A stretch of DNA of 33,065 nucleotides, taken from NCBI GenBank assembly GCA_020861095.1, contig JAJBTC010000227.1, positions 1 to 33,065 of the forward strand, given 5' to 3'. Below, in pieces: positions 8,404 through 16,362 of this stretch (position 1 is its first letter; each line of letters starts with the position of its first letter). Source of the stretch: Bacteroides sp. (GTDB lineage: Bacteria; Bacteroidota; Bacteroidia; Bacteroidales; Bacteroidaceae). The translations under genes were made by a program, and so were the position numbers. Below the pieces are notes generated by a model. The model did no database searches. It was not told the origin of the DNA and was given only the letters and a program-made list of their open reading frames with translations.

Positions 8404-8441
8404 GGTGGTAATTCGGGTGATCTGTAATTGACTGCATCGAC
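8404..8441. repeat. GGTGGTAATTCGGG block joined to a GTCGACG-type module
   Basis: The 14-mer GGTGGTAATTCGGG (8404-8417) is identical to the starts of both hairpin units before the integrase (30121 and 30170). Eleven bases later a minus-strand module GTCGATGCAGTCAA occupies 8428-8441. The pairing of two repeat families in one place suggests composite or nested elements. Confidence 0.6.
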
Positions 8442-8489
8442 CGTTGAATCGTCTTTTTTCTTTGGGAAAAATAGATTCAGGGCTTTCCG

Positions 8490-9440
8490 TTAAAGTGAAG
8501 AAGCCCCTTCTTTGTTTTCCTCCTCTTTTTTCGCAGGCCGTGCCATCATTTTGCGGAAACTCTCCGGATAAGGGGTTTCAAACTTCATTCTCTCCCCGGT
8601 TACCGGATGCTGAAAGATGAGACGGAACCCGTGCAGCGCCAGTCTTTGCGTGCTTTGGACTTCGGGGTCATAGCGCATATCTCCTACGATTGGATAACCC
8701 AGATCGCTCATGTGCAGGCGAACCTGATTTTTACGTACATCCTGTGGATGTAGCTCCACCATAGAGAGGTTGTTGGCTATCTTGATCCGTTTGTAACGGG
8801 TGATGGCTTTATCGCCTCCTTCTCTCAAGGCACCTGAGGAGTGGCTTACATATACCTGATCATCCGCCATCCAGGAGAATATGGTACCTGATTCCTGTTC
8901 CAAATCTCCTCTGACCACACACGTAAATTTATACTCCTGTACAGACCTCGACCAGTATTCCTGTAATTTCTTTTGTGTCTTCTCGTCTTTGGCGTATATC
9001 ATGATCCCTGATGTATCGCGATCCAATTTCTGCACCGGATACACCCGCCGTTCTTTTCCGGACCGTTGTACATACTCTCTCAGGATTGACAAAGCAGTGC
9101 GTTCCCTTCCTTTTCCGGCGGTAGAAGGCAAGTTCTCTTTCTTGTTGACAACCAGCAGATACGCGTCTTCATAGAGCAGTTGCATATAATTGCTGTGAAA
9201 CTCTTTCTTGCCTTTTTCTTTGCTGATCTGTACCAGCATACCCGGTTTCAACGGAAAGTTATACTGTGTAGTGATCACATGATCTACATATACAACGCGT
9301 TTGCTCAGCAGCAATTTGAGCTTGTTGCGGCTGGCATCCGGCATTTTGGCAGCCAGGAAATCCATGAGTTCCATAGCTGTCCGGACAGGATAATTGGTAT
9401 ATTGGGTACGGGCTCTTGCCGTTTGTCTGGGTTTCTTCAT
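8490..9440 (-). CDS. RluA-family 23S/tRNA pseudouridine synthase
   Basis: The 316-residue protein isomerises uridine to pseudouridine in rRNA or tRNA; the target site cannot be told from sequence. An S4 RNA-binding domain occupies about residues 17-75 (ASRNKLKLLLSKRVVYVD). The catalytic domain carries the active Asp in QKLDRDTSGIMIYAKD. Most relatives read HRLDxxTSG, so the preceding His-Arg is Gln-Lys here, while the catalytic Asp is intact. Further family segments are LHPQDVRKNQVRLHM and LALHGFRLIFQHP. The last 20 residues are a Lys/Glu-rich tail. It lies 86 nt downstream of the rlmD-like gene on the same strand, so the two RNA modification genes may be co-transcribed. Confidence 0.92.
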   Translation of the reverse strand: MKKPRQTARARTQYTNYPVRTAMELMDFLAAKMPDASRNKLKLLLSKRVVYVDHVITTQYNFPLKPGMLVQISKEKGKKEFHSNYMQLLYEDAYLLVVNKKENLPSTAGKGRERTALSILREYVQRSGKERRVYPVQKLDRDTSGIMIYAKDEKTQKKLQEYWSRSVQEYKFTCVVRGDLEQESGTIFSWMADDQVYVSHSSGALREGGDKAITRYKRIKIANNLSMVELHPQDVRKNQVRLHMSDLGYPIVGDMRYDPEVQSTQRLALHGFRLIFQHPVTGERMKFETPYPESFRKMMARPAKKEEENKEGASSL

Positions 9441-9526
9441 CTGGTGCGTTTTTTAAATTTACGATTTACTTCTTCTGTTTCAATCATATAAACCGGATCA
9501 TAAATCGTAAATAAGTAAATCATAAA

Positions 9527-10945
9527 TTATCTGAGTTGTAACAGAACCACATTTTCCACATGATGGGTGTGTGGGAACATATCTACAGGCTGTACGGCCT
9601 TCACCTCATAGTCACTGTCCAGCAGCGCCAGGTCACGTGCCTGGGTAGCCGGGTTGCAACTGACATAGACAATCCGCTGCGGACGGGCTTTCAGGATCAC
9701 CTCCACCACGTCGCCGTGCATTCCGGCACGGGGAGGATCGGTAATGATCACATCCGGACGGCCATATTCCTCAATGAAAGAGTCGGTCAGCATATCCTTC
9801 ATATCTCCGGCAAAGAAAAGTGTATTGGTAATGCCGTTTATCTGTGAATTCACTCTGGCATCTTCTATCGCTTCGGGCACATATTCGATACCGATCACCT
9901 GTCGGGCCTTGCCTGCCACGAAGTTGGCAATGGTACCCGTGCCGGTATACAGGTCATAGACCAATTCATTTCCGGTGAGTCCGGCAAATTCCCGCGTCAC
10001 CTTATACAGGTTATAGGCCTGGCGCGAATTGGTCTGATAGAAAGACTTCGGACCGATCTTGAACCGGAGTCCCTCCATCTCTTCAAAAATATGATCATTG
10101 CCTTTGAATACCAGCACTTCCCGATCGGTGATGGTGTCATTGGCTTTGTTGTTGACAATATAGAGCAGCGAAGTGATCTCCGGAAAACTGTCTGCGATAA
10201 ACTGAAGCATCTGCCGGAAGGGTTCCATCTCTGCCTCTCCGGCGATCTTGCATATCAATATCACCATCAACTCTCCGGTGGTAGAGGTACGGATGATCAG
10301 GTTGCGTAGCATCCCTTCCTGGCTGCGCAGGTCGAAAAAGGTATAGTGGTGATCGTAAGCGTATTGACGTACAGCGTTGCGGATGCGGTTGGATACATCG
10401 TCCTGAAGCCAGCATTTCTCGATATCAAGTACCTTGTCGAAAGCCCCTGGTATATGGAAACCTACGGCGTTCATCTGGTCGTATTTTACCTGTTGCTTCA
10501 CTTCCTCATAGGTGAGCCAGCGTTTGTTGGAGAAGGTAAATTCCAACTTGTTGCGATAGAACGTAGTCTCTTCCGATCCCAGGATCGGGGAGATAGGAGG
10601 CAAGTCGATCTTCCCGATACGTATGAGGTTGTCTGTCACCTGTTTCTGTTTGTAACGGATCTGCTCTTCGTAAGGCAGTACCTGCCATTTGCAACCTCCG
10701 CAGACCCCATAGTGCTGGCAGAAGGGTACCGCCCGTCGCGGGGAATATTCATGGATCTTTACGGCTTCTGCCTCCGCGTATTTATTTTTCTTCCTCCTGA
10801 TCTGCAGGTCCACGACATCTCCGGGAACTACATAAGGGACGAAGATCACCAGATCATCTATCTTCGCGATGGCTTTGCCTTCGGCAGCCACATCCGTGAT
10901 CGTTACGTTCTCTAACAAGGGAAGCTCTTTTCTCTTTCTTAACAC
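9527..10945 (-). CDS. rlmD: RlmD/RumA-type 23S rRNA (uracil-5-)-methyltransferase
   Basis: This SAM-dependent enzyme methylates C5 of a uridine in 23S rRNA (U1939 in E. coli RlmD; U747-type specificity cannot be excluded). From the GTG at 10945 it has 472 residues. Order of parts: an N-terminal TRAM-like beta domain (LLENVTITDVAAEGKAIAK), iron-sulfur cysteines (CQHYGVCGGC plus a later Cys in EKCWLQDD), the SAM-binding motif VYDLYTGTGTIANF, the DPPRAGMH segment, and the catalytic Cys in VYVSCNPATQARDL. The reading frame is open to 11119, but a -7 box at 10974-10981 falls inside that extension and similarity begins at about the GTG, so the later start is preferred. ppdK is divergent. Confidence 0.9.
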   Translation of the reverse strand: MLRKRKELPLLENVTITDVAAEGKAIAKIDDLVIFVPYVVPGDVVDLQIRRKKNKYAEAEAVKIHEYSPRRAVPFCQHYGVCGGCKWQVLPYEEQIRYKQKQVTDNLIRIGKIDLPPISPILGSEETTFYRNKLEFTFSNKRWLTYEEVKQQVKYDQMNAVGFHIPGAFDKVLDIEKCWLQDDVSNRIRNAVRQYAYDHHYTFFDLRSQEGMLRNLIIRTSTTGELMVILICKIAGEAEMEPFRQMLQFIADSFPEITSLLYIVNNKANDTITDREVLVFKGNDHIFEEMEGLRFKIGPKSFYQTNSRQAYNLYKVTREFAGLTGNELVYDLYTGTGTIANFVAGKARQVIGIEYVPEAIEDARVNSQINGITNTLFFAGDMKDMLTDSFIEEYGRPDVIITDPPRAGMHGDVVEVILKARPQRIVYVSCNPATQARDLALLDSDYEVKAVQPVDMFPHTHHVENVVLLQLR

Positions 10946-10973
10946 TTTTACACCAGTATAATAAATTCTGATG

Positions 10974-10981
10974 CAAAAATA
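10974..10981 (-). promoter_or_regulatory. -7 box upstream of the rlmD-like gene
   Basis: On the minus strand TATTTTTG fits TAnnTTTG. It would start transcription near 10967, about 20 nt before the GTG at 10945. A clear -33 box at the usual distance is not seen. Confidence 0.4.
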
Positions 10982-11073
10982 AGCATTTTTGCCGGAAAAC
11001 TGTCGATTTCCTATCAATTTAATTTTGCAATGTGTAAATTGCATTTTGTGTGTAAATATTTCGTTGTATTTAT

Positions 11074-11103
11074 TTTGAAGTTCCTCAAAAAGACTTAGAT
11101 TTG
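11074..11103 (+). promoter_or_regulatory. Promoter of ppdK
   Basis: TAGATTTG at 11096-11103 fits the -7 consensus and TTTG at 11074-11077 lies 18 nt upstream as the -33 box. The predicted start near 11110 gives a leader of about 80 nt. Confidence 0.6.
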
Positions 11104-11188
11104 CGTTTAGAAAAATCACTAACCAGGAACCCGGTTCGCTTTATCTGAGAAAAGAGGGTGGGTTCTCACATAACTTTAAACACATATT

Positions 11189-13915
11189 ATGGACAAAAAA
11201 AGAGTTTACACCTTTGGCAACGGCCAGGCAGAAGGAAAGGCCAGTATGAAAAACTTATTGGGCGGTAAAGGTGCCAACCTTGCCGAGATGAACCTGATCG
11301 GTGTCCCTGTACCTCCGGGATTCACCATTACCACGGAAGTATGTAGTGAGTATTACGAACTGGGAGAAGACAAGGTGGTAGCCCTTCTGAAAGACGAAGT
11401 CGAAAAAGCCATAGCACAGGTAGAAGGATTGATGCGTTCCAGATTCGGGGATGTAGAAAATCCGTTGCTTGTTTCCGTACGTTCGGGAGCGCGTGCTTCT
11501 ATGCCGGGTATGATGGATACCATCCTCAACCTGGGATTGAACGACGAAGTGGTAGAAGGATTGATCCGCAAGACCGGAAATGCCCGTTTCGCGTGGGACT
11601 CTTACCGTCGTTTCGTACAAATGTATGGCGATGTGGTGCTGGGTATGAAACCTACCAATAAAGAAGATATCGATCCGTTTGAGAAGATCATCGAAGAGGT
11701 GAAACACGAGAAAGGCGTGGAGCTGGACAATGAACTGTCTGTAGATGATCTGAAAGAACTGGTTGTCAGATTCAAAGCGGCAGTGAAAGAGCAGACCGGA
11801 AGAGATTTCCCGACCTCTGCCTATGAGCAGCTCTGGGGAGCCGTTTGTGCGGTATTCAACTCCTGGATGAATGAGCGTGCTATCCTTTACCGGAAAATGG
11901 AAGGGATCCCTGCGGAGTGGGGTACTGCTGTGAATGTGCAGGCTATGGTGTTCGGTAATATGGGTGAGACTTCGGCAACCGGAGTTTGTTTCTCGCGCGA
12001 CGCGGGCACCGGAGAAAACCTGTTTAACGGTGAATACCTGATCAACGCGCAGGGAGAAGATGTGGTAGCAGGTATCCGTACACCGCAGCAGATCACTAAG
12101 ATCGGTTCACAACGCTGGGCAGAACTGGCTTGTGTGAGTGAAGAGGAACGCGCTGCCAAATATCCGTCTATGGAAGAGGCCATGCCTGAGATCTATCAGG
12201 AACTGGATCGTCTGCAGGCCAAACTGGAAGATCATTACAAAGATATGCAGGATATGGAGTTCACTGTACAGGAAGGCAAGCTCTGGTTCCTACAGACCCG
12301 TAACGGAAAACGCACAGGTGCCGCTATGGTGAAGATCGCTATGGATCTGTTGCGCGAAGGCAAGATCGATGAGAAGACTGCCCTGTTGCGTATCGAACCT
12401 AATAAATTGGACGAGTTGCTCCACCCGGTATTCGATAAAGATGCGTTGAAGAAAGCCCGTGTATTGACACGTGGGCTGCCTGCTTCGCCGGGAGCAGCTA
12501 CCGGACAGATCGTATTTTTTGCCGACGATGCCTCGGACTGGCACGAAGCCGGAAAGAAAGTGATCATGGTGCGTATCGAGACCTCCCCTGAAGACCTGGC
12601 AGGTATGCAGGTGGCGGAAGGTATCCTCACTGCCCGCGGAGGTATGACGTCACACGCGGCGGTAGTGGCCCGTGGTATGGGTAAATGCTGTGTGTCAGGA
12701 GCGGGTGCCCTGAATATAGATTATAAGAACCGTACCGTAGAAATAAATGGTATTACTCTGAAAGAGGGAGACTATATTTCGCTCAACGGTACTACCGGAG
12801 AGGTATACAATGGAAAAGTAGAGACTCAGGCGGCAGAATTGTCTGATGACTTTGCTGAACTGATGAAGCTGGCTGATAAATACACCCGTTTGCAGGTACG
12901 TACCAATGCTGACACTCCGCACGATGCCCGGGTGGCACGTGATTTTGGTGCTGTGGGTATCGGTCTTTGTCGTACAGAGCATATGTTCTTTGAGGGAGAC
13001 AAGATCAAAGCCATGCGTGAAATGATCCTGGCAGAGGATGCCGAAGGTCGCCAGAAAGCCCTTGCCAAGATCCTGCCTTACCAGCAGAGCGATTTCAAAG
13101 GGATCTTCAAAGCGATGGCGGGCTGTCCGGTGACGGTACGTCTACTGGATCCTCCTTTGCATGAGTTTGTACCACACGATCTGAAAGGACAGCAGGAGAT
13201 GGCGGATTCCATGGGAGTCAGCCTGCAATATATCCAGCAACGCGTAGAGTCTTTGTGCGAGCATAATCCCATGCTCGGACACCGCGGTTGCCGCCTGGGA
13301 AATACCTATCCGGAGATCACACAGATGCAGACCCGTGCCATCCTGGGGGCTGCCCTGGAATTGAAGAAGGAGGGTATAGAGACTCTTCCGGAGATCATGG
13401 TGCCGCTGACCGGTATCCTGTATGAGTTCAAAGAACAGGAGAAGGTGATCCGCGATGAAGCTGAAAAATTATTTGCTGAGGTGGGGGATCGTATCGATTA
13501 TAAAGTGGGTACCATGATCGAGATACCACGCGCGGCGCTGACTGCCGATCGCATCGCTTCTTCGGCCGAGTTCTTCTCTTTCGGAACAAATGACCTGACT
13601 CAAATGACTTTTGGATATTCGCGCGATGATATTGCTTCGTTCCTGCCTGTTTATCTCGAAAAGAAGATCCTGAAAGTAGACCCGTTCCAGGTATTGGATC
13701 AGAATGGAGTAGGGCAGCTTGTGCGCATGGCTACGGAGAAGGGACGCGCGATACGTCCCGATCTGAAGTGCGGTATTTGCGGGGAACACGGTGGTGAGCC
13801 TTCGTCTGTGAAGTTCTGCCATCAGGTAGGTCTCAACTATGTAAGCTGTTCTCCGTTCCGTGTACCTATTGCCAGATTGGCGGCAGCACAAGCGGCAATT
13901 GAAGAACAAGGATAG
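11189..13915 (+). CDS. ppdK: Pyruvate, phosphate dikinase
   Basis: PPDK interconverts pyruvate, ATP and phosphate with phosphoenolpyruvate, AMP and pyrophosphate, linking glycolysis and gluconeogenesis in the cytosol. Its 908 residues are typical (870-910). The N-terminal ATP-grasp part begins FGNGQAEGKASMKNLLGGKG and includes VSVRSGARASMPGMMDTILN. The swivelling phospho-His domain has GGMTSHAAVVARGMGKCCVSG, where the His after TS is the phosphorylated residue. The C-terminal PEP/pyruvate barrel has EHMFF, the FGTNDLTQM segment and the catalytic Cys in CGICGEHGGEP. All catalytic regions appear intact. A promoter (11074-11103) and a strong terminator (13937-13968) frame it as a single-gene transcript. 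The PPDK-specific CGICGEHGGEP and overall length distinguish it from PEP synthase. Confidence 0.98.
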   Translation: MDKKRVYTFGNGQAEGKASMKNLLGGKGANLAEMNLIGVPVPPGFTITTEVCSEYYELGEDKVVALLKDEVEKAIAQVEGLMRSRFGDVENPLLVSVRSGARASMPGMMDTILNLGLNDEVVEGLIRKTGNARFAWDSYRRFVQMYGDVVLGMKPTNKEDIDPFEKIIEEVKHEKGVELDNELSVDDLKELVVRFKAAVKEQTGRDFPTSAYEQLWGAVCAVFNSWMNERAILYRKMEGIPAEWGTAVNVQAMVFGNMGETSATGVCFSRDAGTGENLFNGEYLINAQGEDVVAGIRTPQQITKIGSQRWAELACVSEEERAAKYPSMEEAMPEIYQELDRLQAKLEDHYKDMQDMEFTVQEGKLWFLQTRNGKRTGAAMVKIAMDLLREGKIDEKTALLRIEPNKLDELLHPVFDKDALKKARVLTRGLPASPGAATGQIVFFADDASDWHEAGKKVIMVRIETSPEDLAGMQVAEGILTARGGMTSHAAVVARGMGKCCVSGAGALNIDYKNRTVEINGITLKEGDYISLNGTTGEVYNGKVETQAAELSDDFAELMKLADKYTRLQVRTNADTPHDARVARDFGAVGIGLCRTEHMFFEGDKIKAMREMILAEDAEGRQKALAKILPYQQSDFKGIFKAMAGCPVTVRLLDPPLHEFVPHDLKGQQEMADSMGVSLQYIQQRVESLCEHNPMLGHRGCRLGNTYPEITQMQTRAILGAALELKKEGIETLPEIMVPLTGILYEFKEQEKVIRDEAEKLFAEVGDRIDYKVGTMIEIPRAALTADRIASSAEFFSFGTNDLTQMTFGYSRDDIASFLPVYLEKKILKVDPFQVLDQNGVGQLVRMATEKGRAIRPDLKCGICGEHGGEPSSVKFCHQVGLNYVSCSPFRVPIARLAAAQAAIEEQG

Positions 13916-13936
13916 TTACTTCTGTAAAAATAATCG

Positions 13937-13968
13937 AAAAGCTCTCTATGCAATGGAGAGCTTTTTTT
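13937..13968 (+). terminator. Intrinsic terminator of ppdK
   Basis: The stem pairs AAAAGCTCTC (13937-13946) with GAGAGCTTTT (13956-13965) around a 9-nt loop and runs into seven T residues. It begins 22 nt after the ppdK stop. Confidence 0.88.
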
Positions 13969-14078
13969 ATGAAAAGATAGCCTTAATTTGTCCGTATCCG
14001 GGACAGTTTTTAGTGGATTTTCGGGATACACATCCCTCACAATACGGTCTTTTTGTATGTGACAAAACCAATCATTCT

Positions 14079-14183
14079 TTCCTGTTTTACGGTAGTTATT
14101 TCCTGAATATGGGAAATAACTACCGTAAAACGGGAAGAAACTCCGGATTTTCGGAAGAAACTACCCTAAAACGGGAAAGAATG
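14079..14183. repeat. Nested hairpin array based on TTTTACGGTAGTT
   Basis: A 25-bp arm at 14079-14103 is matched in inverted form by 14112-14136 (24 of 25) across an 8-nt loop. A third, weaker inverted copy at about 14157-14183 extends the match outward into ATTCTTTCC, so the first arm could pair with either partner. Coding potential is not evident. Confidence 0.75.
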
Positions 14184-14460
14184 CCACAAAGTAAAATAAA
14201 GAAAAGTAAAGTAAAACAGAATAAAATAAATCAAATCAAACCAGAATAAAATAAATTAAATGCTTTTCTCCGCAGAAAAGCAGAATGACTGGTGAAGGAA
14301 GATTGAGAGTTTTTTGATGATGTTGATATTTTTTATGAAGTGATTGGCTGTTTTTTCAGCCTGACAGAAGATAGGTGTAGTACAATAGAGAGCAAACAGA
14401 TCGGGTGAACAGAAGGGTATGAACAGGAAATAAACACAATGCTTTGGCTGTTGAAATACA

Positions 14461-14526
14461 GCGGTCAGTTTGCCGGATTTGAGCGGTCAGTTTGTTGAAG
14501 TTGAGCGGTGCGTTTGCCGGAGTTGA
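14461..14526 (+). repeat. Three 22-bp tandem repeats
   Basis: Units begin at 14461, 14483 and 14505 with GCGGTCAGTTTG or GCGGTGCGTTTG and end in GTTGA or TTTGA. The third unit differs at two adjacent core bases. A 22-bp period is close to two helical turns. No function is evident. Confidence 0.85.
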
Positions 14527-14606
14527 TGCGTATACACGAAAAGGGAGGTCCGAAGAACAATAATTCCTTTACAGAGAGGCATAAAGAACGGAAAAAACTC
14601 CGAAAA

Positions 14607-15215
14607 TCAATCAGCCAGTTCTTTAAGTAGTTTGAAATGTTGGATCAGGTTGCGGAAATCCTGGTCGTTACAGATATCAAACCGGCTCCACAAGTCGCCC
14701 AGGATCACAGCTCCACCAAATCCGAAATCTTTAATCTCCATGATATTGTCCGCGTTCACTCCTCCCAGTGCCATTACGTTCTGGTCGATGATACCCTGGC
14801 GGGCCCCTTCCCGCAGTTGTTCGGGAGTATAGGTAGAGTAATAGTCAACCTTGGATATACTGTCATAGATCGGGCTAAGAAATACATAGTCGTAAAAATG
14901 TCTCTTCTGTACGACTTCATCAAACGAATGGCAGGAGCAGCTCAGGTGGCCCGAATAATCGTGAGGTTCTTTGGGGTTGCGCATATTGAGGTGAATGCCC
15001 ATCAGATTAAACTCCTTTTTCATATAGAAATGTTCGTGTGTCACAATGCGTCGGTGGTATTTTTCGGGGATAAGTGTGAGCAGTCGTTCCGAATAGATGG
15101 CAGGAGTCTCCGGTTTGCGTAAATGAAGAATATCCAGTCCCTCTTCGAATAAAGCTGTAATGATCTTATCCTCTTCCACAAAGAAAGTAGGAGTGGTTAT
15201 AACAATCAGTTTCAT
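14607..15215 (-). CDS. Second ThiE/TenI-like protein
   Basis: This 202-residue protein resembles thiamine phosphate synthase or the related TenI fold (a TIM barrel). Seen motifs include ILHLRKPETP near the N-terminus, GIHLNMRN, VFLSPIYDSISK and ALGGVNADN, matching the phosphate-binding strands of ThiE. It is the last gene of the thiamine cluster, 60 nt after thiF. A better ThiE candidate is encoded at 21083-21718, so this copy may instead have a TenI-like role, such as aromatisation of the thiazole product, or be a redundant synthase. Its catalytic loop is shorter and less canonical than that of the other copy. Confidence 0.8.
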   Translation of the reverse strand: MKLIVITTPTFFVEEDKIITALFEEGLDILHLRKPETPAIYSERLLTLIPEKYHRRIVTHEHFYMKKEFNLMGIHLNMRNPKEPHDYSGHLSCSCHSFDEVVQKRHFYDYVFLSPIYDSISKVDYYSTYTPEQLREGARQGIIDQNVMALGGVNADNIMEIKDFGFGGAVILGDLWSRFDICNDQDFRNLIQHFKLLKELAD

Positions 15216-15274
15216 GATAGTTCCGAAATATAACTGTAACTAAGTTACGAATTAACTCAATTGTTTACTAACGT

Positions 15275-15979
15275 TTAAAGTGAAATAATGTTAGATTGCA
15301 TGCTCCGGAGGTCGATCGTCCATAGTTTTCCGGAGAGGATTTCCCCGAATCCGCAGATGATCTTGATCACTTCCGTTGCTTCCACACAACCTACGATGCC
15401 GGGAGTAATACCCATTACTCCCTTCGGAGGAGGAGGCATACCGATCATCTCCTCTTCGTCGGGAAAAAGATCCCGGTAGGAGTATCGGCTATCGGGGTAG
15501 TTGAAAACCGATACCTGGCCTTCAAATGCGCGGATAGCCCCATATACATAAGGCTTGTTTAAGGCAGAGGCTGTATCTTGTATCAGATAGCGTGTAGCAA
15601 AGTTGTCGCAACCATCTACTACCAGATCATAGTCAGTAAGGAGTCTCAGCGCATTCTCCGCGGAGAATCGTTCGTTGTGGGCAATGATGTTTACTTCGCT
15701 GTTGAGTGCGCGAAGACGGCAGGACGCGCAACCGACTTTGCTCAGACCTGTTTCTGCTTCCGTATAGAGGATCTGTCGCTGGAGATTGGTTATGTTTACT
15801 TTATCATCATCTACCAGCCCGAGTGTACCTATTCCGGCACCGGTGAGATAGAGAGCAACAGGGGAGCCCAATCCGCCTGTACCTACCAGCAATACGCGGG
15901 CGTTACGAAGTCTTTTTTGCCCTGTGGAGCCTATTTCCGGCAATATCAATTGTCTGTCATAACGTGTTTCTTTCTGCAT
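15275..15979 (-). CDS. thiF: ThiF/MoeB/HesA-family adenylyltransferase
   Basis: ThiF adenylates the C-terminal Gly-Gly of ThiS so that sulfur can be transferred for thiazole synthesis. The 234-residue protein has the E1-like nucleotide-binding motif VGTGGLGSPVALYL near residue 32, the NLQRQ segment, and DGCDNFATRYL with the catalytic Asp. In E. coli ThiF, zinc is held by CxxC pairs (GCYRC and a C-terminal CPVC) and a Cys in the crossover loop forms the acyl-disulfide with ThiS. Here the corresponding sites read SRYSYRDLFP and MIGMPPPPKGVMG, and the chain ends before a C-terminal CxxC. The reaction may thus stop at the adenylate, with sulfur supplied in another way. Position in the cluster supports thiF over moeB, but specificity is not proven. 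Confidence 0.85.
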   Translation of the reverse strand: MQKETRYDRQLILPEIGSTGQKRLRNARVLLVGTGGLGSPVALYLTGAGIGTLGLVDDDKVNITNLQRQILYTEAETGLSKVGCASCRLRALNSEVNIIAHNERFSAENALRLLTDYDLVVDGCDNFATRYLIQDTASALNKPYVYGAIRAFEGQVSVFNYPDSRYSYRDLFPDEEEMIGMPPPPKGVMGITPGIVGCVEATEVIKIICGFGEILSGKLWTIDLRSMQSNIISL

Positions 15980-16362
15980 ACAGTAAAAGGATTAAATTAA
16001 TTACAATGGGACGATTTACGATTGAAATTAGATAAAATTGTTTATAAACGACATATATATAAATTCATCCTCATGTAGAGACGCATATTTGCGTCTTCGC
16101 AGTGTAGTCCAGAACAATTATACATTTTATGCATGGGCTTTCTATCTTATATTTCATATATATGACTATTATCTAATTAATTATCCGATAAATGATCTCC
16201 TGCCATGTTGCTACATGATCATACTGCGCTCCTGACAAATATGAGTTCCTGGTGAATATATATTTGTGTTGCTCTTGCACTGCGCACACGCAAATATGCG
16301 TCTCTACAGGGGTGGGAAGTGTTACCGGATGTGTCGATACAGATAACTTGATATACACTCAC
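15980..16362. other. Repeat-filled gap within the thiamine cluster (thiH to thiF)
   Basis: No gene is seen. Most of the gap is the inverted-repeat element at 16075-16307; beside it are AT-rich sequences including the ACGATTTACGATT motif (16012-16024). If the cluster is one transcript, this element lies within its mRNA. Confidence 0.65.
16075..16307. mobile_element. MITE-like inverted-repeat element inside the thi cluster
   Basis: Thirty-base arms at 16075-16104 and 16278-16307 are reverse complements at 28 of 30 positions and begin GTAGAGACGCATATTTGCGT. The 173-bp interior is AT-rich with no transposase or other open frame of note. The outer ends match those of the element at 7853-7980. This fits a non-autonomous transposable element or a large hairpin-forming repeat; target-site duplications are not obvious. 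Confidence 0.6.

Larger units (their letters stand above)
7782..8489. other. Repeat-rich convergent intergenic region
   Basis: These 708 bases separate the ends of two convergent genes. They contain a GTAGAGACGCA-ended inverted-repeat element (7853-7980) with an internal 19-bp duplication, a 20-bp hairpin (8133-8175), a GGTGGTAATTCGGG block (8404-8417) and one GTCGACG-type module (8428-8441). No credible gene is seen; a 62-codon frame on the minus strand at 7760-7948 crosses the repeats and is discounted. Confidence 0.65.
13916..14606. other. Convergent intergenic region with hairpins and tandem repeats
   Basis: These 691 bases lie between the ends of ppdK and the second ThiE-like gene. They contain the ppdK terminator (13937-13968), a nested hairpin array (14079-14183), an A-rich low-complexity tract (about 14187-14262) and three 22-bp tandem repeats (14461-14526). 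No credible gene: an open frame at 13860-14249 starts inside ppdK, crosses the terminator and ends in low-complexity Lys/Gln-rich sequence. Confidence 0.65.

Noticed and set aside
10946..11119. N-terminal extension of the rlmD-like protein by 58 residues
   Set aside because: It contains a -7 box and has no similarity to the family; the GTG at 10945 fits the TRAM-domain start.
13860..14249. A 129-codon frame starting at the end of ppdK
   Set aside because: It begins inside ppdK, reads through the terminator and hairpins, and ends in Lys-rich low-complexity sequence.
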